DNA of 64,000 nt from Balneola sp. Its GTDB lineage: Bacteria; Bacteroidota; Rhodothermia; Balneolales; Balneolaceae. Under the pieces are notes generated by a model. The model had not been told where the DNA came from, did not search any database, and worked only from the letters and a program-made list of their open reading frames with translations. Below are positions 18,362-27,522 of the stretch, piece after piece (positions within the stretch are counted from its first letter, which is position 1; every line of letters starts with the position of its first letter). The translations under genes and the position numbers were made by a program. The DNA lies in NCBI GenBank assembly GCA_028284195.1, contig JANQSE010000008.1, positions 62,001 through 126,000 of the forward strand. The letters run 5' to 3'.

Positions 18362-19366
18362 ATGAAGAATGTAGTACTTATTCCCGGAGATGGAATTGGA
18401 ACTGAAATTACAGCATCAATAAAAAAAATTTTTGAAGCTGCAAAGGCCCCTGTTAGCTGGATAGAGTGCAAAGCCGGGTTAAACGCATACGAAGAGCTTG
18501 GAAACCCGCTACCTGCCGAAACCATAAAAGCCATTGAAGAGCATCGCATTGCTCTTAAAGGCCCTTTAACCACTCCTGTTGGCACCGGATTTCGGTCAAT
18601 TAATGTTACTTTGCGACAGAAATTCAACTTATTCAGTAATATTCGTCCGGCCATAACTCTTCCAAATGTACATACACCTTTTAAAGAAGTTGACCTGGTG
18701 ATCTTCAGGGAAAATACCCAGGGCCTTTACATAGGTAAAGAACATTGGGCCGACGATACCGAAAAACACGCTGAAAGCATTGCAGTAGTAACGGAAGAGG
18801 CCAGCCAAAAAATTATTACTGCTGCTTTTGAGTATGCCCGAAAAAAAGAAATGCAGAAAGTAACCCTGGTTCATAAGGCAAACATCTTAAAATTAACTAC
18901 AGGTTTATTTTTAAAAGTTGGCCAATCTGTTGCAAAAGATTTCCCTGATATCGAGTTCGAAGATTTAATTGTTGATAACATGGCTATGCAAATGGTGATG
19001 AACCCGCAGCAATTTGATGTCGTGGTAACCACAAATTTATTCGGCGACATCCTTTCTGACCTGGCATCAGGTTTGGTTGGAGGGCTTGGGGTTACCGGTT
19101 CAGCAAACATTGGCAATGATGCAGCAATGTTTGAAGCTGTTCATGGATCAGCTCCTGATATAGCAGGACAAAACAAAGCAAACCCCATCGCTCTTTTATT
19201 TTCTTCGTTAATGATGCTTGAATACCTTGATGAAAAAAAAATAGCAGATAACATCAGGAAAGCAATTTATAAAACCTTAGTAGAAAAGAAATCTGCTTGC
19301 ACTATGGATATTGGAGGAAAGGGAACAACTACAACTTTTACTGAAGCTATTTGTGCAAATCTCTAA
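18362..19366 (+). CDS. NAD-dependent isocitrate dehydrogenase
   Basis: A 334-residue member of the isocitrate/isopropylmalate dehydrogenase family that oxidises isocitrate to 2-oxoglutarate in the TCA cycle. Family blocks are IPGDGIGTEI at the N-terminus and TPVGTGFRSINVTLR, where the Ser points to isocitrate rather than isopropylmalate. RENTQGLYIG, NLFGDILSDL and HGSAPDIAG follow. The DIAG segment with no basic NADP-binding residues nearby favours NAD. No leu genes are adjacent, which also argues against LeuB. A bidirectional terminator follows. Confidence 0.88.
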   Translation: MKNVVLIPGDGIGTEITASIKKIFEAAKAPVSWIECKAGLNAYEELGNPLPAETIKAIEEHRIALKGPLTTPVGTGFRSINVTLRQKFNLFSNIRPAITLPNVHTPFKEVDLVIFRENTQGLYIGKEHWADDTEKHAESIAVVTEEASQKIITAAFEYARKKEMQKVTLVHKANILKLTTGLFLKVGQSVAKDFPDIEFEDLIVDNMAMQMVMNPQQFDVVVTTNLFGDILSDLASGLVGGLGVTGSANIGNDAAMFEAVHGSAPDIAGQNKANPIALLFSSLMMLEYLDEKKIADNIRKAIYKTLVEKKSACTMDIGGKGTTTTFTEAICANL

Positions 19367-19385
19367 TCCGGTAATTTCTTTCAAT

Positions 19386-19418
19386 AAAAAAGGCGAATCA
19401 TAGTAATTCGCCTTTTTT
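19386..19418. terminator. Bidirectional terminator between idh and YvlD-like gene
   Basis: Perfect stem AAAAAAGGCGAAT / ATTCGCCTTTTTT with a 7-base loop. It lies between convergent genes and has T-runs on both strands. Confidence 0.9.
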
Positions 19419-19440
19419 GATTGGATTAGCTAATTAATGG

Positions 19441-19770
19441 TCATCCAAAAACCCCAAAAAGTACGCTACTTATTAAAGACATTACCAACCCAAAAGCCAG
19501 TGCCCACCAAAAACTCTTAATCTTAAATCCATCTACAAGCGCATCAACCAGCATAATCATCAATGTATTAATAACCAATGCAAACAAACCTAAGGTTAAA
19601 ATGGTTACAGGCAATGAAATTATCTGAATAATTGGGTTCAAAAAAGTGTTAACTATAGATAAAAGTGCAGCCACTACAATTGCACTCCAAAAATTTTTAA
19701 TTTCAACACCAGGAAGTATTTTTGCCGTTGCAAAAACCGCAACACTATTTAAAAGCCAAGCCCAAAGCAT
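19441..19770 (-). CDS. YvlD-type holin-like small membrane protein
   Basis: A 109-residue protein with four hydrophobic helices. It belongs to the phage-holin superfamily IV/YvlD group of chromosomal membrane proteins. Hallmarks are an N-terminal W-x-x-NS-x-A-V-x-x-A-x-x-x-LPGV, then ALLSIVNTFLNPIIQIISLPVTILTLGLF. Despite the holin label no phage genes are nearby; in other bacteria such genes are linked to envelope stress. It ends just before the shared terminator. Confidence 0.85.
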   Translation of the reverse strand: MLWAWLLNSVAVFATAKILPGVEIKNFWSAIVVAALLSIVNTFLNPIIQIISLPVTILTLGLFALVINTLMIMLVDALVDGFKIKSFWWALAFGLVMSLISSVLFGVFG

Positions 19771-19835
19771 AATGGTATAGTTTGGTTAAAATTCTAAGCG
19801 ATGTACGCAACCATTACCAATTTGTTTAGTATTTA

Positions 19836-20276
19836 ATGAAAAAAATATTTGTTCCATTTAATGAGTTAAACACACATCAATTATACGATCTTCTGCAGCT
19901 TCGCCAGCAGGTATTTGTTATAGAACAAAACTGCGCTTATGATGATTTTGATGGATATGATAAAGCTGCAACCCACTTGCTTCTTTATAACAAAAATAAA
20001 CTGGCTGCTTATTCAAGGATTTTTGAACCGGGCATTAAGTATGAAAATGAATCTTCGATAGGAAGAATTGTTGTCGAAAAATCTTATAGAGGAAGTGATA
20101 CCGGCAAGAACCTTATACAAGATAGTATTGATTATTGTCATCAAAACTATCCAAGCTCTAAAATCAGAATTGAAGCTCAATCAGCTTTGATAAATTATTA
20201 TAAACGATATGGATTTACACCAACAGGAAAGAACTATATTGTAGATGGGATAAATCACACCCAAATGGTGTTATAA
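19836..20276 (+). CDS. ElaA-like GNAT acetyltransferase
   Basis: A 146-residue GNAT protein of the ElaA type. It opens with FNELNTHQLYDLLQLRQQVFVIEQ, in which LRxxVFVVEQ is the ElaA signature, followed by DDFDGYDKAATHLL. The acetyl-CoA region is VEKSYRGSDTGKNLI, and YYKRYGFTPTGKNYIVDGINH closes the fold. The substrate is unknown. Its 3' end overlaps the convergent Hpt gene by 6 bases. Confidence 0.9.
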   Translation: MKKIFVPFNELNTHQLYDLLQLRQQVFVIEQNCAYDDFDGYDKAATHLLLYNKNKLAAYSRIFEPGIKYENESSIGRIVVEKSYRGSDTGKNLIQDSIDYCHQNYPSSKIRIEAQSALINYYKRYGFTPTGKNYIVDGINHTQMVL

Positions 20277-20636
20277 ACTTTTTGCTTCTTCTAACTCTTT
20301 TTTCTTATTGGTAAGGCTTCCTTTTATTTCATTAAAACCTTTTTCTAAACTATCAATGTATCCAGAAATAAGGTTCAAACGCTCTCTTTTTTTCGACAAT
20401 CTTTCTACATCACTAGTCTTTTTATGTAATTCTAATGATCCTACATATAAGAAAGTTGGCCGTACCCGGTGTGCCCCGGCTGCTACTGAATCCCAATCTT
20501 TATTAGCTGCTTTTTCTTTTAGCAATTCTAGTTGAGCTGGAGTCTCATCCAAAAAAAGAGTGATCATTTCTATGATTACTTCTACGTCCCCTCCTGTAAT
20601 CTCCTCTAAATATGAGAGATCTAAGCTATTTCTCAT
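20271..20636 (-). CDS. Hpt (histidine phosphotransfer) domain protein
   Basis: A 121-residue all-helical protein. The phosphoryl-accepting histidine is His56 in AHRVRPTFLYVGS, which matches the AHxxKPxxxxxG pattern of Hpt domains. The N-terminus EEITGGDVEVIIEMITLFLDETPAQLELL is the typical first helix pair. It is a stand-alone phosphorelay shuttle with no kinase next to it. The hybrid histidine kinase at 30014-31750 is a possible distant partner (inference). The C-terminus is lysine/glutamate rich. Confidence 0.88.
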   Translation of the reverse strand: MRNSLDLSYLEEITGGDVEVIIEMITLFLDETPAQLELLKEKAANKDWDSVAAGAHRVRPTFLYVGSLELHKKTSDVERLSKKRERLNLISGYIDSLEKGFNEIKGSLTNKKKELEEAKSL

Positions 20637-20879
20637 TACAGTGATGTCCTAGTTAATTATTTACTTGATAAAACCTGCACTTCCATCAAATTAGTCATGC
20701 AGTAAAAATAACGATACTCACCAAAACCAAAACAGTGATTTTAAAAATTATTGCCTTCCAATTTTTCATGATTCTTTTTTGAGCTTTCACAGAGGAATAG
20801 AAGGAAACAATTTCTTCACTTAAAAACAAGTTATCCACATTTTTTCTTTAATCTTTTTTGAAGCGGCTTTCTAATAATA

Positions 20880-22712
20880 CTATTCTACCGTTACACTTTT
20901 AGCAAGGTTACGAGGTTGATCAACATTGCATCCACGATTCACTGCGATGTTATATGACAAAATTTGCAGAGGTATAACAGTAAGAAGCGGAGATAGTTCA
21001 TCTGCAACTTCCGGCACTGAAAAAGAAAATTCTGACAAGTTTTCCACTTCTTCGTTACCCTCTGTTACAATAGAAATAATCCTCCCTTTCCTTGCTTTTA
21101 CTTCTTCTATATTGCTTACCATTTTATCATTGGTATGGCGTGTTCCTGCAATTACAACAACAGGCATCATCTCGTCAATAAGGGCAATCGGTCCATGTTT
21201 CATTTCAGCAGCCGGATACCCTTCCGCATGGATATATGATATTTCCTTCAATTTCAATGCACCTTCAAGAGCAACAGGAAATCCAAAAGACCTTCCCAAA
21301 TACAAGAAATTAGGAGCATAAGAAAACAAATCAGAAACCTGATCCAGTTCTGAACTTTTATCCAAAACCTGTTGCATTTTTTTAGGGATACTATCCAATT
21401 CTGAAATAAGCTTCCTGGCCTTTTCATCAGAAATAGTTCCTTTATACTGTGCAAGCTGAATAGCCATTAATGTTAAAACAGTAACCTGTGCTGTAAAGGC
21501 CTTTGTAGAAGCAACTCCTATCTCAGGGCCTGCATGTATATATACTCCTGCATCGGTTTCTCTGGCAATTGAGGAGCCTACTACATTTACCACACCTATA
21601 ACCAGTGCTCCATTTTTTCTTGCCCGGCGAAGTGCCGCCAAAGTATCTGCTGTTTCACCACTTTGAGAAACAACTATCATTACATCGCCTTCACCTATTA
21701 AAGATTCTTTATAACGCAGCTCGGACGCATATTCAACTTCAACAGGTATTTTTAATAACGATTCAAATAGATATTCACCAACAATACCCGAATGCCAGCT
21801 AGTACCACATGCAGCAATAATCAATCTCTTTGCATCGGTAAGTTGTTCCATCACCCTGGATATACCACCAAGAGTAATAGTACCTTCTTTTGCATTTAAC
21901 CTGCCTCGCAAACAGTCAGATATTGCTTTGGGTTGTTCAAAAATTTCCTTGAGCATGAAAAAAGGATATCCCCCTTTCTCAATTTCTTCCAGGCTAAGCG
22001 CAAGCTCATGTACTTCTTTTATAAGTGAATCATCATCTAACGTATGTACCTGATACTCATCCTTTTTTATTACAGCTACCTCACCATCATCCAGATATAC
22101 AACCTGATCAGTATATTCAGCCACAGCAGAAGCATCAGATGCTATTAACATCTCTCCATTACCAACTCCTATCAATAATGGCGATCCTTTTCGTGCCACC
22201 ACTATTTGTTCCGGAAAATCTGTGTGGATAATTGCCAAACCATAAGTACCGTCTATTTGCGCGAGTGCAAGCTGAACAGCCTTTTTTAAATCTTTTGGAT
22301 CTTTTTCCAAGAGACTTTCGATCAATTTCGCTACAACTTCAGTATCTGTTTCTGAATAGAATTCACACCCATTACCCTCTAGCATCTTTTTTAGGGAAGC
22401 ATAATTCTCAATAATTCCATTGTGAACCAATGCCAGCTTTCCTGAACTACTTGTATGTGGATGAGAATTGATATCATTAGGTTCCCCATGTGTAGCCCAG
22501 CGAGTGTGCCCAATTCCAAGTTTTGCACTATTACCGCCCTCCAGCATTTGCTCCAACTTTGCTACTTTTCCTTTTCCTTTCTTTATCTCAAGCGTGCCAT
22601 TATGGTATGCAATTCCTGCTGAATCGTACCCTCTGTATTCAAGCCTCTTCAAACCTTTAATTATTACTTCACTTGCTCTTTTGTCACCGATATAACCTAC
22701 AATTCCACACAT
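20880..22712 (-). CDS. glmS: Glutamine-fructose-6-phosphate aminotransferase
   Basis: Makes glucosamine-6-phosphate from fructose-6-phosphate and glutamine, the entry to amino-sugar and peptidoglycan synthesis. The 610 residues are full length. Cys2 (MCGIVGYIG) is the class II glutaminase nucleophile after Met removal, and RLEYRGYDSAG and HTRWATHG follow. Two SIS isomerase domains occupy the C-terminal half (CGTSWHSG, SQSGETADT). The C-terminus ends NLAKSVTVE, as the active-site tail requires. No glmS ribozyme-like leader is seen in the 91-base spacer to the divergent GlmU-like gene. Confidence 0.97.
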   Translation of the reverse strand: MCGIVGYIGDKRASEVIIKGLKRLEYRGYDSAGIAYHNGTLEIKKGKGKVAKLEQMLEGGNSAKLGIGHTRWATHGEPNDINSHPHTSSSGKLALVHNGIIENYASLKKMLEGNGCEFYSETDTEVVAKLIESLLEKDPKDLKKAVQLALAQIDGTYGLAIIHTDFPEQIVVARKGSPLLIGVGNGEMLIASDASAVAEYTDQVVYLDDGEVAVIKKDEYQVHTLDDDSLIKEVHELALSLEEIEKGGYPFFMLKEIFEQPKAISDCLRGRLNAKEGTITLGGISRVMEQLTDAKRLIIAACGTSWHSGIVGEYLFESLLKIPVEVEYASELRYKESLIGEGDVMIVVSQSGETADTLAALRRARKNGALVIGVVNVVGSSIARETDAGVYIHAGPEIGVASTKAFTAQVTVLTLMAIQLAQYKGTISDEKARKLISELDSIPKKMQQVLDKSSELDQVSDLFSYAPNFLYLGRSFGFPVALEGALKLKEISYIHAEGYPAAEMKHGPIALIDEMMPVVVIAGTRHTNDKMVSNIEEVKARKGRIISIVTEGNEEVENLSEFSFSVPEVADELSPLLTVIPLQILSYNIAVNRGCNVDQPRNLAKSVTVE

Positions 22713-22803
22713 AGTTATTTTTTAAATATTTGTACTATTCCCTATTCACTAAATATAGATATTATGTACTTTGTTTACGTAATTAAGTTTGAAATTTTCT
22801 GAC

Positions 22804-23985
22804 ATGCAGATTTTCTTTTTTGAGGATAAAACATCAAGACGATTAAAGCCCTTAACTTTGACAAGACCAGTTTGGGACTTAAGAGTTGGGATACAAACTA
22901 TATATGAAAAATGGGATAAAACTTTACAACCTGGTCTTATAGCATGGGAAACTCAAGACCATTTAAAAAAAATGTTTCCATCTCTAAAGATTGACATAGA
23001 AAAAAGCTGCTATTATATCAATTCCAGGTATTTGCCCTCCAAAGAATTAAAAAAAGCAATGTTAGACCTCAAAGCAGGTGAAGCCATTTTTGATGATGAA
23101 CACTTGGTTGCCGCTTACAGCAATGTTGAGATCAAATCTTTCTCTGATCCAGATGTTTATTCTCTGCAACCAATACAAGCAAGGCTAAAGTTTATCAGTA
23201 TCGAGTATATATGGGATATATTAAGATTGAATGGAAATGAAATTTCCAACGACATACAGCTGCTGGAGTGTTCTTTTGATACTGACTTACCGGACAATGT
23301 AATTATATCTAACCAATCTCAAATATTCATATCAGAGTCTGCAAAGGTTGAACCCGGTGCAGTTCTTTTAGCTGATGACGGCCCTATATTTATTGGAGAA
23401 AACACCACTATTGAATCCGGTAGCATACTAAGGGGAAATGTGGCAGTTTGTGATAATGCTACAACAAAAATGTACAGCAGAATCTACAATGGTTCTACTA
23501 TTGGCCCGCATTGTAAAGTAGGCGGAGAAGTTTCAAATACAGTTTTCCATTCGTATTCCAACAAAGCACATGACGGTTTTGTTGGAAATTCCATTTTTGG
23601 CCAATGGTGTAATTTGGGTGCAGATACTAACACTTCGAATTTAAAAAACAATTATAGCATCGTTCATTTACAGGATTGGGATACAAAACAACCATATAAA
23701 GAAGGTGTCCAGTTTTTAGGAACTGTGATGGGAGATCATTCAAAAACTTCTATTAACACTATGTTAAATACCGGTACTATATGTGGGGTCTCTTCCAACA
23801 TTTTTTGTGCGGGCTTTCCTCCTAAATACATCCCTTCTTTCACCTGGCTCGACGGACAAGAAAATCCTGTATTCAAATTTGAAAAAGCCCTGGAAGTAAT
23901 GAAGGCTGTGATGGCAAGAAGAAGCATAAAACTAACCCCCGCTTATCAGCAGCTAATAGAAGCCATTTTTAAGCTAAAAAATTAG
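22804..23985 (+). CDS. GlmU-like putative sugar nucleotidyltransferase with left-handed beta-helix
   Basis: A 393-residue protein. The ATG at 22804 is preferred over a TTG five codons upstream, giving MQIFFFEDKTSRRLKPLTL. The N-terminal half is a degenerate nucleotidyltransferase-like domain: the usual GxGTRM signature is absent and RRLKPLTLTRPVWDLRVG stands in its place. The C-terminal half shows hexapeptide repeats of a left-handed beta-helix (for example IFIGENTTIESGSI and TIGPHCKVGGEV). This arrangement is known in Bacteroidota as GlmU-family putative nucleotidyltransferases. It is divergent from glmS, which supports an amino-sugar role, but activity is unproven. Confidence 0.82.
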   Translation: MQIFFFEDKTSRRLKPLTLTRPVWDLRVGIQTIYEKWDKTLQPGLIAWETQDHLKKMFPSLKIDIEKSCYYINSRYLPSKELKKAMLDLKAGEAIFDDEHLVAAYSNVEIKSFSDPDVYSLQPIQARLKFISIEYIWDILRLNGNEISNDIQLLECSFDTDLPDNVIISNQSQIFISESAKVEPGAVLLADDGPIFIGENTTIESGSILRGNVAVCDNATTKMYSRIYNGSTIGPHCKVGGEVSNTVFHSYSNKAHDGFVGNSIFGQWCNLGADTNTSNLKNNYSIVHLQDWDTKQPYKEGVQFLGTVMGDHSKTSINTMLNTGTICGVSSNIFCAGFPPKYIPSFTWLDGQENPVFKFEKALEVMKAVMARRSIKLTPAYQQLIEAIFKLKN

Positions 23986-24091
23986 CTCACAATCTGTAGC
24001 AAAATGCTATTAGATCTTCTACATCTTCACAAGGGAAACAGACAATAACCAACCCCTAGATTCTTGAATACGCTCTCAAATAATTGTTTTG

Positions 24092-24643
24092 TTAAAGTAC
24101 TCGCCTTGTTGTAAGATAAGCTTCCGCCCAATACCTTTCTTGCAGTGCCGAAATCATTACCCCAGAACTGGTTGAAGCGTGCATAAACTGTTGGCCATTA
24201 ATCATTACTCCTGCATGCAGAGTCTTCTTTCCCGTTCTAAAAAAAACCAGATCGCCAATACGTATATCTTTTTTCTTTACAGATTTTCCAACTTTCATTT
24301 GATCGAGAGTTACCCTGGGAAGTTCTACCTCAAAATAATCAGCAAAAACTGCCTGAAGAAACCCGGAACAATCAACTCCATCATAACCAGTGCCTCCCAA
24401 TAAATAAGGAACACCTTTCCAATCGTTGAAAGCTTCGTCCAGTTTTATACGCAGCTTTTGTTCATCTTTCGAAAGTTCTTTTGCTACCGGTGATATTGCT
24501 ATCATAGCAGGTTTATCGGTGGCGTTTTCAGAAGGATTGGTTTTTTTCTCTTCACGCTCTTCCCAGGGAATAGTACCTTTCTTTACTACACCGCATGCTG
24601 AAATGAGTACCCACATTACTACAATTAAAAGCCTAGATGACAT
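24092..24643 (-). CDS. NlpC/P60 family cell-wall peptidase lipoprotein
   Basis: A 183-residue lipoprotein with lipobox LISAC (Cys17). The NlpC/P60 domain spans about residues 65-183 with the catalytic set Cys92 (VDCSGF), His143 (LHAGV) and His155 (MHAST). Such enzymes cut peptide stems of peptidoglycan in the periplasm. A Lys/Glu-rich linker (residues 20-65) probably spans from membrane to wall. It converges with the GlmU-like gene. Confidence 0.92.
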   Translation of the reverse strand: MSSRLLIVVMWVLISACGVVKKGTIPWEEREEKKTNPSENATDKPAMIAISPVAKELSKDEQKLRIKLDEAFNDWKGVPYLLGGTGYDGVDCSGFLQAVFADYFEVELPRVTLDQMKVGKSVKKKDIRIGDLVFFRTGKKTLHAGVMINGQQFMHASTSSGVMISALQERYWAEAYLTTRRVL

Positions 24644-24734
24644 CTTTGTTGGTTTTCAACAAAATTGAATATTTTAACAGCCAATTGAATTTAGCAGAAT
24701 TCGAACCAAAATCTACTGTAATTAATTAAGCTTA

Positions 24735-25451
24735 ATGCAATTACTGGTTAACATCGATCATATTGCCACCCTTAGAAATGCGCGAGGTGAAGGTTACCCA
24801 AACCTGGTAAAAGCTGCCGAAATTTGTGAGCAAGCAGGTGCAGCAGGAATTGTATTTCATCTACGGAGCGATCGTCGGCACATTAAAGACGCTGACGTAT
24901 TTGATTTGAAAAACTCAGTCCAGGGCACAATTGATTTTGAAATGGCAGCTACCGATGAAATGATTGGCATCCTTAAAGAGGTAAATCCCCACTTGTGTAC
25001 GCTTGTACCCGAAGGGCGTGAAGAGTTAACTACTGAAGGCGGATTAAACATGGAAGTAGTTTTTGATGATTTCAAACAGCGCGTTTTTCCTGCCATTCGA
25101 AAAACCAATATTGAAATCAGCCTATTCCTTGATCCTAATCCCTATGATATAAATTTGGCATTTGAGCTTGGCACTGATGCTATTGAACTGCATACCGGAA
25201 ACTATGCGAATGCTGAATCAGATGAAGCTCAGGAACATGAATTGAAACGATTAAAAAGTGCTGCTATACAAGCTAATGAACTCGGGATCAAAGTAAATGC
25301 CGGGCATGGATTAAATCAACAAAATCTAAAATCATTTATTGAAGAAGTCCCTCACCTAAATGATATTAGTATAGGCCACGCTTTAATTAGCGATGCTGTT
25401 TTTGATGGGTTGGAAACTACTGTTAAAAAGTATCTGAAATTGTTTTCTTAA
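24735..25451 (+). CDS. pdxJ: Pyridoxine 5'-phosphate synthase
   Basis: Last step of the DXP-dependent pyridoxal phosphate route, condensing 3-amino-2-oxopropyl phosphate with deoxyxylulose phosphate. The 238-residue TIM barrel carries NIDHIATLRNARG, FHLRSDRRHI, LVPEGREELTTEGG and the C-terminal INAGHGL-like VNAGHGLN, followed by SIGHALISDAVF. All are family blocks. It sits alone between divergent and convergent neighbours and ends 6 bases from the next gene's end. Confidence 0.97.
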   Translation: MQLLVNIDHIATLRNARGEGYPNLVKAAEICEQAGAAGIVFHLRSDRRHIKDADVFDLKNSVQGTIDFEMAATDEMIGILKEVNPHLCTLVPEGREELTTEGGLNMEVVFDDFKQRVFPAIRKTNIEISLFLDPNPYDINLAFELGTDAIELHTGNYANAESDEAQEHELKRLKSAAIQANELGIKVNAGHGLNQQNLKSFIEEVPHLNDISIGHALISDAVFDGLETTVKKYLKLFS

Positions 25452-25457
25452 CAGCCA

Positions 25458-26018
25458 TTAATCAATCAAAGAGGTTGATAAGATCTCTCCATTCTTGATA
25501 TCAAAAATATATTCCAGGCGGTCTACAGTTACCAGCCTGAACGAATCAGTACAATAATCCAAACATTCAGGTTTTTCTCCTAAAAAATCGTAGTGGCTTA
25601 CCGAATGCTGCACTTTTGATTTATCTTTTATCAGTTCTTCGGTAGAGTATTTTTTTAGAAGCTTCCCGTGTTTATAAAATGCAATTGCTAAATCTTCTGC
25701 CTTTGGTTTGTGCCCCCTTGGCCAATTCCCAATCCGGATAAGATACTCTCCCTGCGATGAAATGAACGTATTGAATGCATACCAGCCTTCTGTATTCCAC
25801 AAGTATTCATCTTGTTGATGAATACTTGTTCTGTATGCCCGACCAAAACCCTTATGTTTGAATAGATCTTCCGTAGTGTCAGGAATCATTTTAAAATATA
25901 CATACCCAAATTCCGATGAAGTTACATAAGGGTATGGGGTAACTTCCTCGTCAATATATAATTCATGCTTCCCTGAAAAATATATCAAGCCGATTATTAT
26001 CACGAATGCTGTTTTCAT
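25458..26018 (-). CDS. Secreted hypothetical protein
   Basis: A 186-residue protein with an N-terminal hydrophobic stretch (residues 3-15, AFVIIIGLIYFSG) that looks like a signal peptide or anchor. The mature part is rich in aromatic residues (WNTEGWYAFNTF, SHYDFLGEKPECLDYC) and carries two cysteines close together. I recognise no domain. It follows the PhoH gene by 9 bases on the same strand, so it is likely co-transcribed, and converges tightly with pdxJ. Confidence 0.7.
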   Translation of the reverse strand: MKTAFVIIIGLIYFSGKHELYIDEEVTPYPYVTSSEFGYVYFKMIPDTTEDLFKHKGFGRAYRTSIHQQDEYLWNTEGWYAFNTFISSQGEYLIRIGNWPRGHKPKAEDLAIAFYKHGKLLKKYSTEELIKDKSKVQHSVSHYDFLGEKPECLDYCTDSFRLVTVDRLEYIFDIKNGEILSTSLID

Positions 26019-26027
26019 TGCCTGGTT

Positions 26028-27359
26028 TTACAATAATTCACTTGCGATATTTGCCAGATTCGATCGCTCGCCTTTTTCAAGATTTATATGAGCATATAAA
26101 TCACTTTGCTGCATTCGATCTACCAGGTATGAAAGCCCATTACTTTGGGTATCCAGGTATGGGGTATCAATCTGGAAAATATCTCCGGTAAAAATCACTT
26201 TTGTATTAACGCCTGCACGGGTAATAATTGTCTTTACTTCGTGCGGGGTCAGGTTTTGCGCTTCATCAATAATAAAAACCACGTTCGACAAACTTCGCCC
26301 GCGAATATAAGCCAACGGTACAATTCGAAGTTTTTCGGTCTGGATCATTTCATCAATTTTTTTGTACTGCTTACTGGTTTCTTTAAACTGATGTTTGATG
26401 AAGCTCAAATTATCCCAAAGCGGCTGCATATATGGATTGATCTTTGCCTCCGCATCGCCTGGTAAATAGCCTATATCTCGGTTGCTCAATGGCACAATAG
26501 GCCGGGCAAGATAGATTTGCTTAAAGCTGCTTCTTTGTTCCAGCGCACTGGCTAAGGCCAACAAAGTTTTTCCAGTGCCTGCCGCTCCGGTAATTGTAGT
26601 AAGCAGAATATTTGGATTTAAAAGTGCGTGCAAAGCAAACGTTTGCTCTGCATTTTTTGGCTGAACACCATACGCATTTACCTTATCTACTAACTCAATA
26701 TGTTTTGATTTTGAGTTGTACCATCCAAGTGCCGAAGAACCATGGCTCTTCATGATATAATAATGGTTGCTTGGCGGTGTAAACTCCATCAAATCCTTAG
26801 GCTTGATTTTGCCTTTCTCATAAAATTTACTCACCAATGAAGGGTCTTCCAGTTCGAGCTCGGTTTTTCCTCTGTACAGATGGTCAATATCCTTTACTTG
26901 TACGGTCTCATAGTCTTCGGCATCCAGGTTAAGAGCCCGGGCTTTTAACCGGAGGTTAATATCTTTCGAAACCAACACCACTCTTGTATCCTTATTCTCA
27001 CTTTTAAGACGAAGTGCCGCATTTATGATGTGATGATCGTTTCTGTTTGCGCCAAATACTTTATTGGCATCTACATGATCTCCCCCATTGCTGATTACTT
27101 TGAGTTTTCCATGGGATCGGCCATTCAACGGAATCCAATCCTGCAGCATATTTTCATCCGAAATTCCATCCAGATAGCGAATAAATTCGCGGGCATGTAA
27201 ATTTATTACTGTGTTACCTTTTTTAAAGGTGTCCAGCTCCTCCAAAACTGTTATTGGGATTGCAACGTCATTTTTTTCGAAATTTTTAACTGCTTCATAG
27301 TCATATAAAAGCACGGAAGTGTCGAGTACGAAGATCTTCTTCGCTTTCTTCTTTGGCAT
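26028..27359 (-). CDS. PIN-PhoH family ATPase (YlaK-like)
   Basis: A 443-residue two-domain protein. Residues 8-150 form a PIN-type nuclease domain with acidic Asp13 (VLDTSVLLYD) and downstream conserved Glu/Asp positions (LEELD, NDHH, SKDINLR). Residues 235-440 form a PhoH ATPase with Walker A GAAGTGKT (258-265) and Walker B VVFIIDEAQN followed by TGDIFQID. PhoH2-type proteins of this architecture are described as RNA helicase/nucleases. The substrate here is unknown. The following secreted gene starts only 9 bases downstream. Confidence 0.93.
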   Translation of the reverse strand: MPKKKAKKIFVLDTSVLLYDYEAVKNFEKNDVAIPITVLEELDTFKKGNTVINLHAREFIRYLDGISDENMLQDWIPLNGRSHGKLKVISNGGDHVDANKVFGANRNDHHIINAALRLKSENKDTRVVLVSKDINLRLKARALNLDAEDYETVQVKDIDHLYRGKTELELEDPSLVSKFYEKGKIKPKDLMEFTPPSNHYYIMKSHGSSALGWYNSKSKHIELVDKVNAYGVQPKNAEQTFALHALLNPNILLTTITGAAGTGKTLLALASALEQRSSFKQIYLARPIVPLSNRDIGYLPGDAEAKINPYMQPLWDNLSFIKHQFKETSKQYKKIDEMIQTEKLRIVPLAYIRGRSLSNVVFIIDEAQNLTPHEVKTIITRAGVNTKVIFTGDIFQIDTPYLDTQSNGLSYLVDRMQQSDLYAHINLEKGERSNLANIASELL

Positions 27360-27522
27360 AAGGTAATCGATTGATTATTTAGTATTGAAACCAACTTCGT
27401 AGATGATGTAGATAGGTTTATTGAATAAAACTAAAGCCCAAATCAGATGCAACGGATGTGGAAAACTCGTGAGAAATTAATGTTGAGCTATATAAAATAT
27501 ACTCCAGTCAATTGTTGATAAC

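Noticed and set aside
19441-19770. Holin-like protein as sign of a prophage
   Set aside because: No integrase, terminase, capsid or lysis genes are near; YvlD-type proteins of this class are ordinary chromosomal membrane proteins.
22713-22803. glmS ribozyme or riboswitch leader
   Set aside because: The spacer upstream of glmS is only about 90 bases, AT-rich, and shared with a divergent gene; no ribozyme-like structure is visible.
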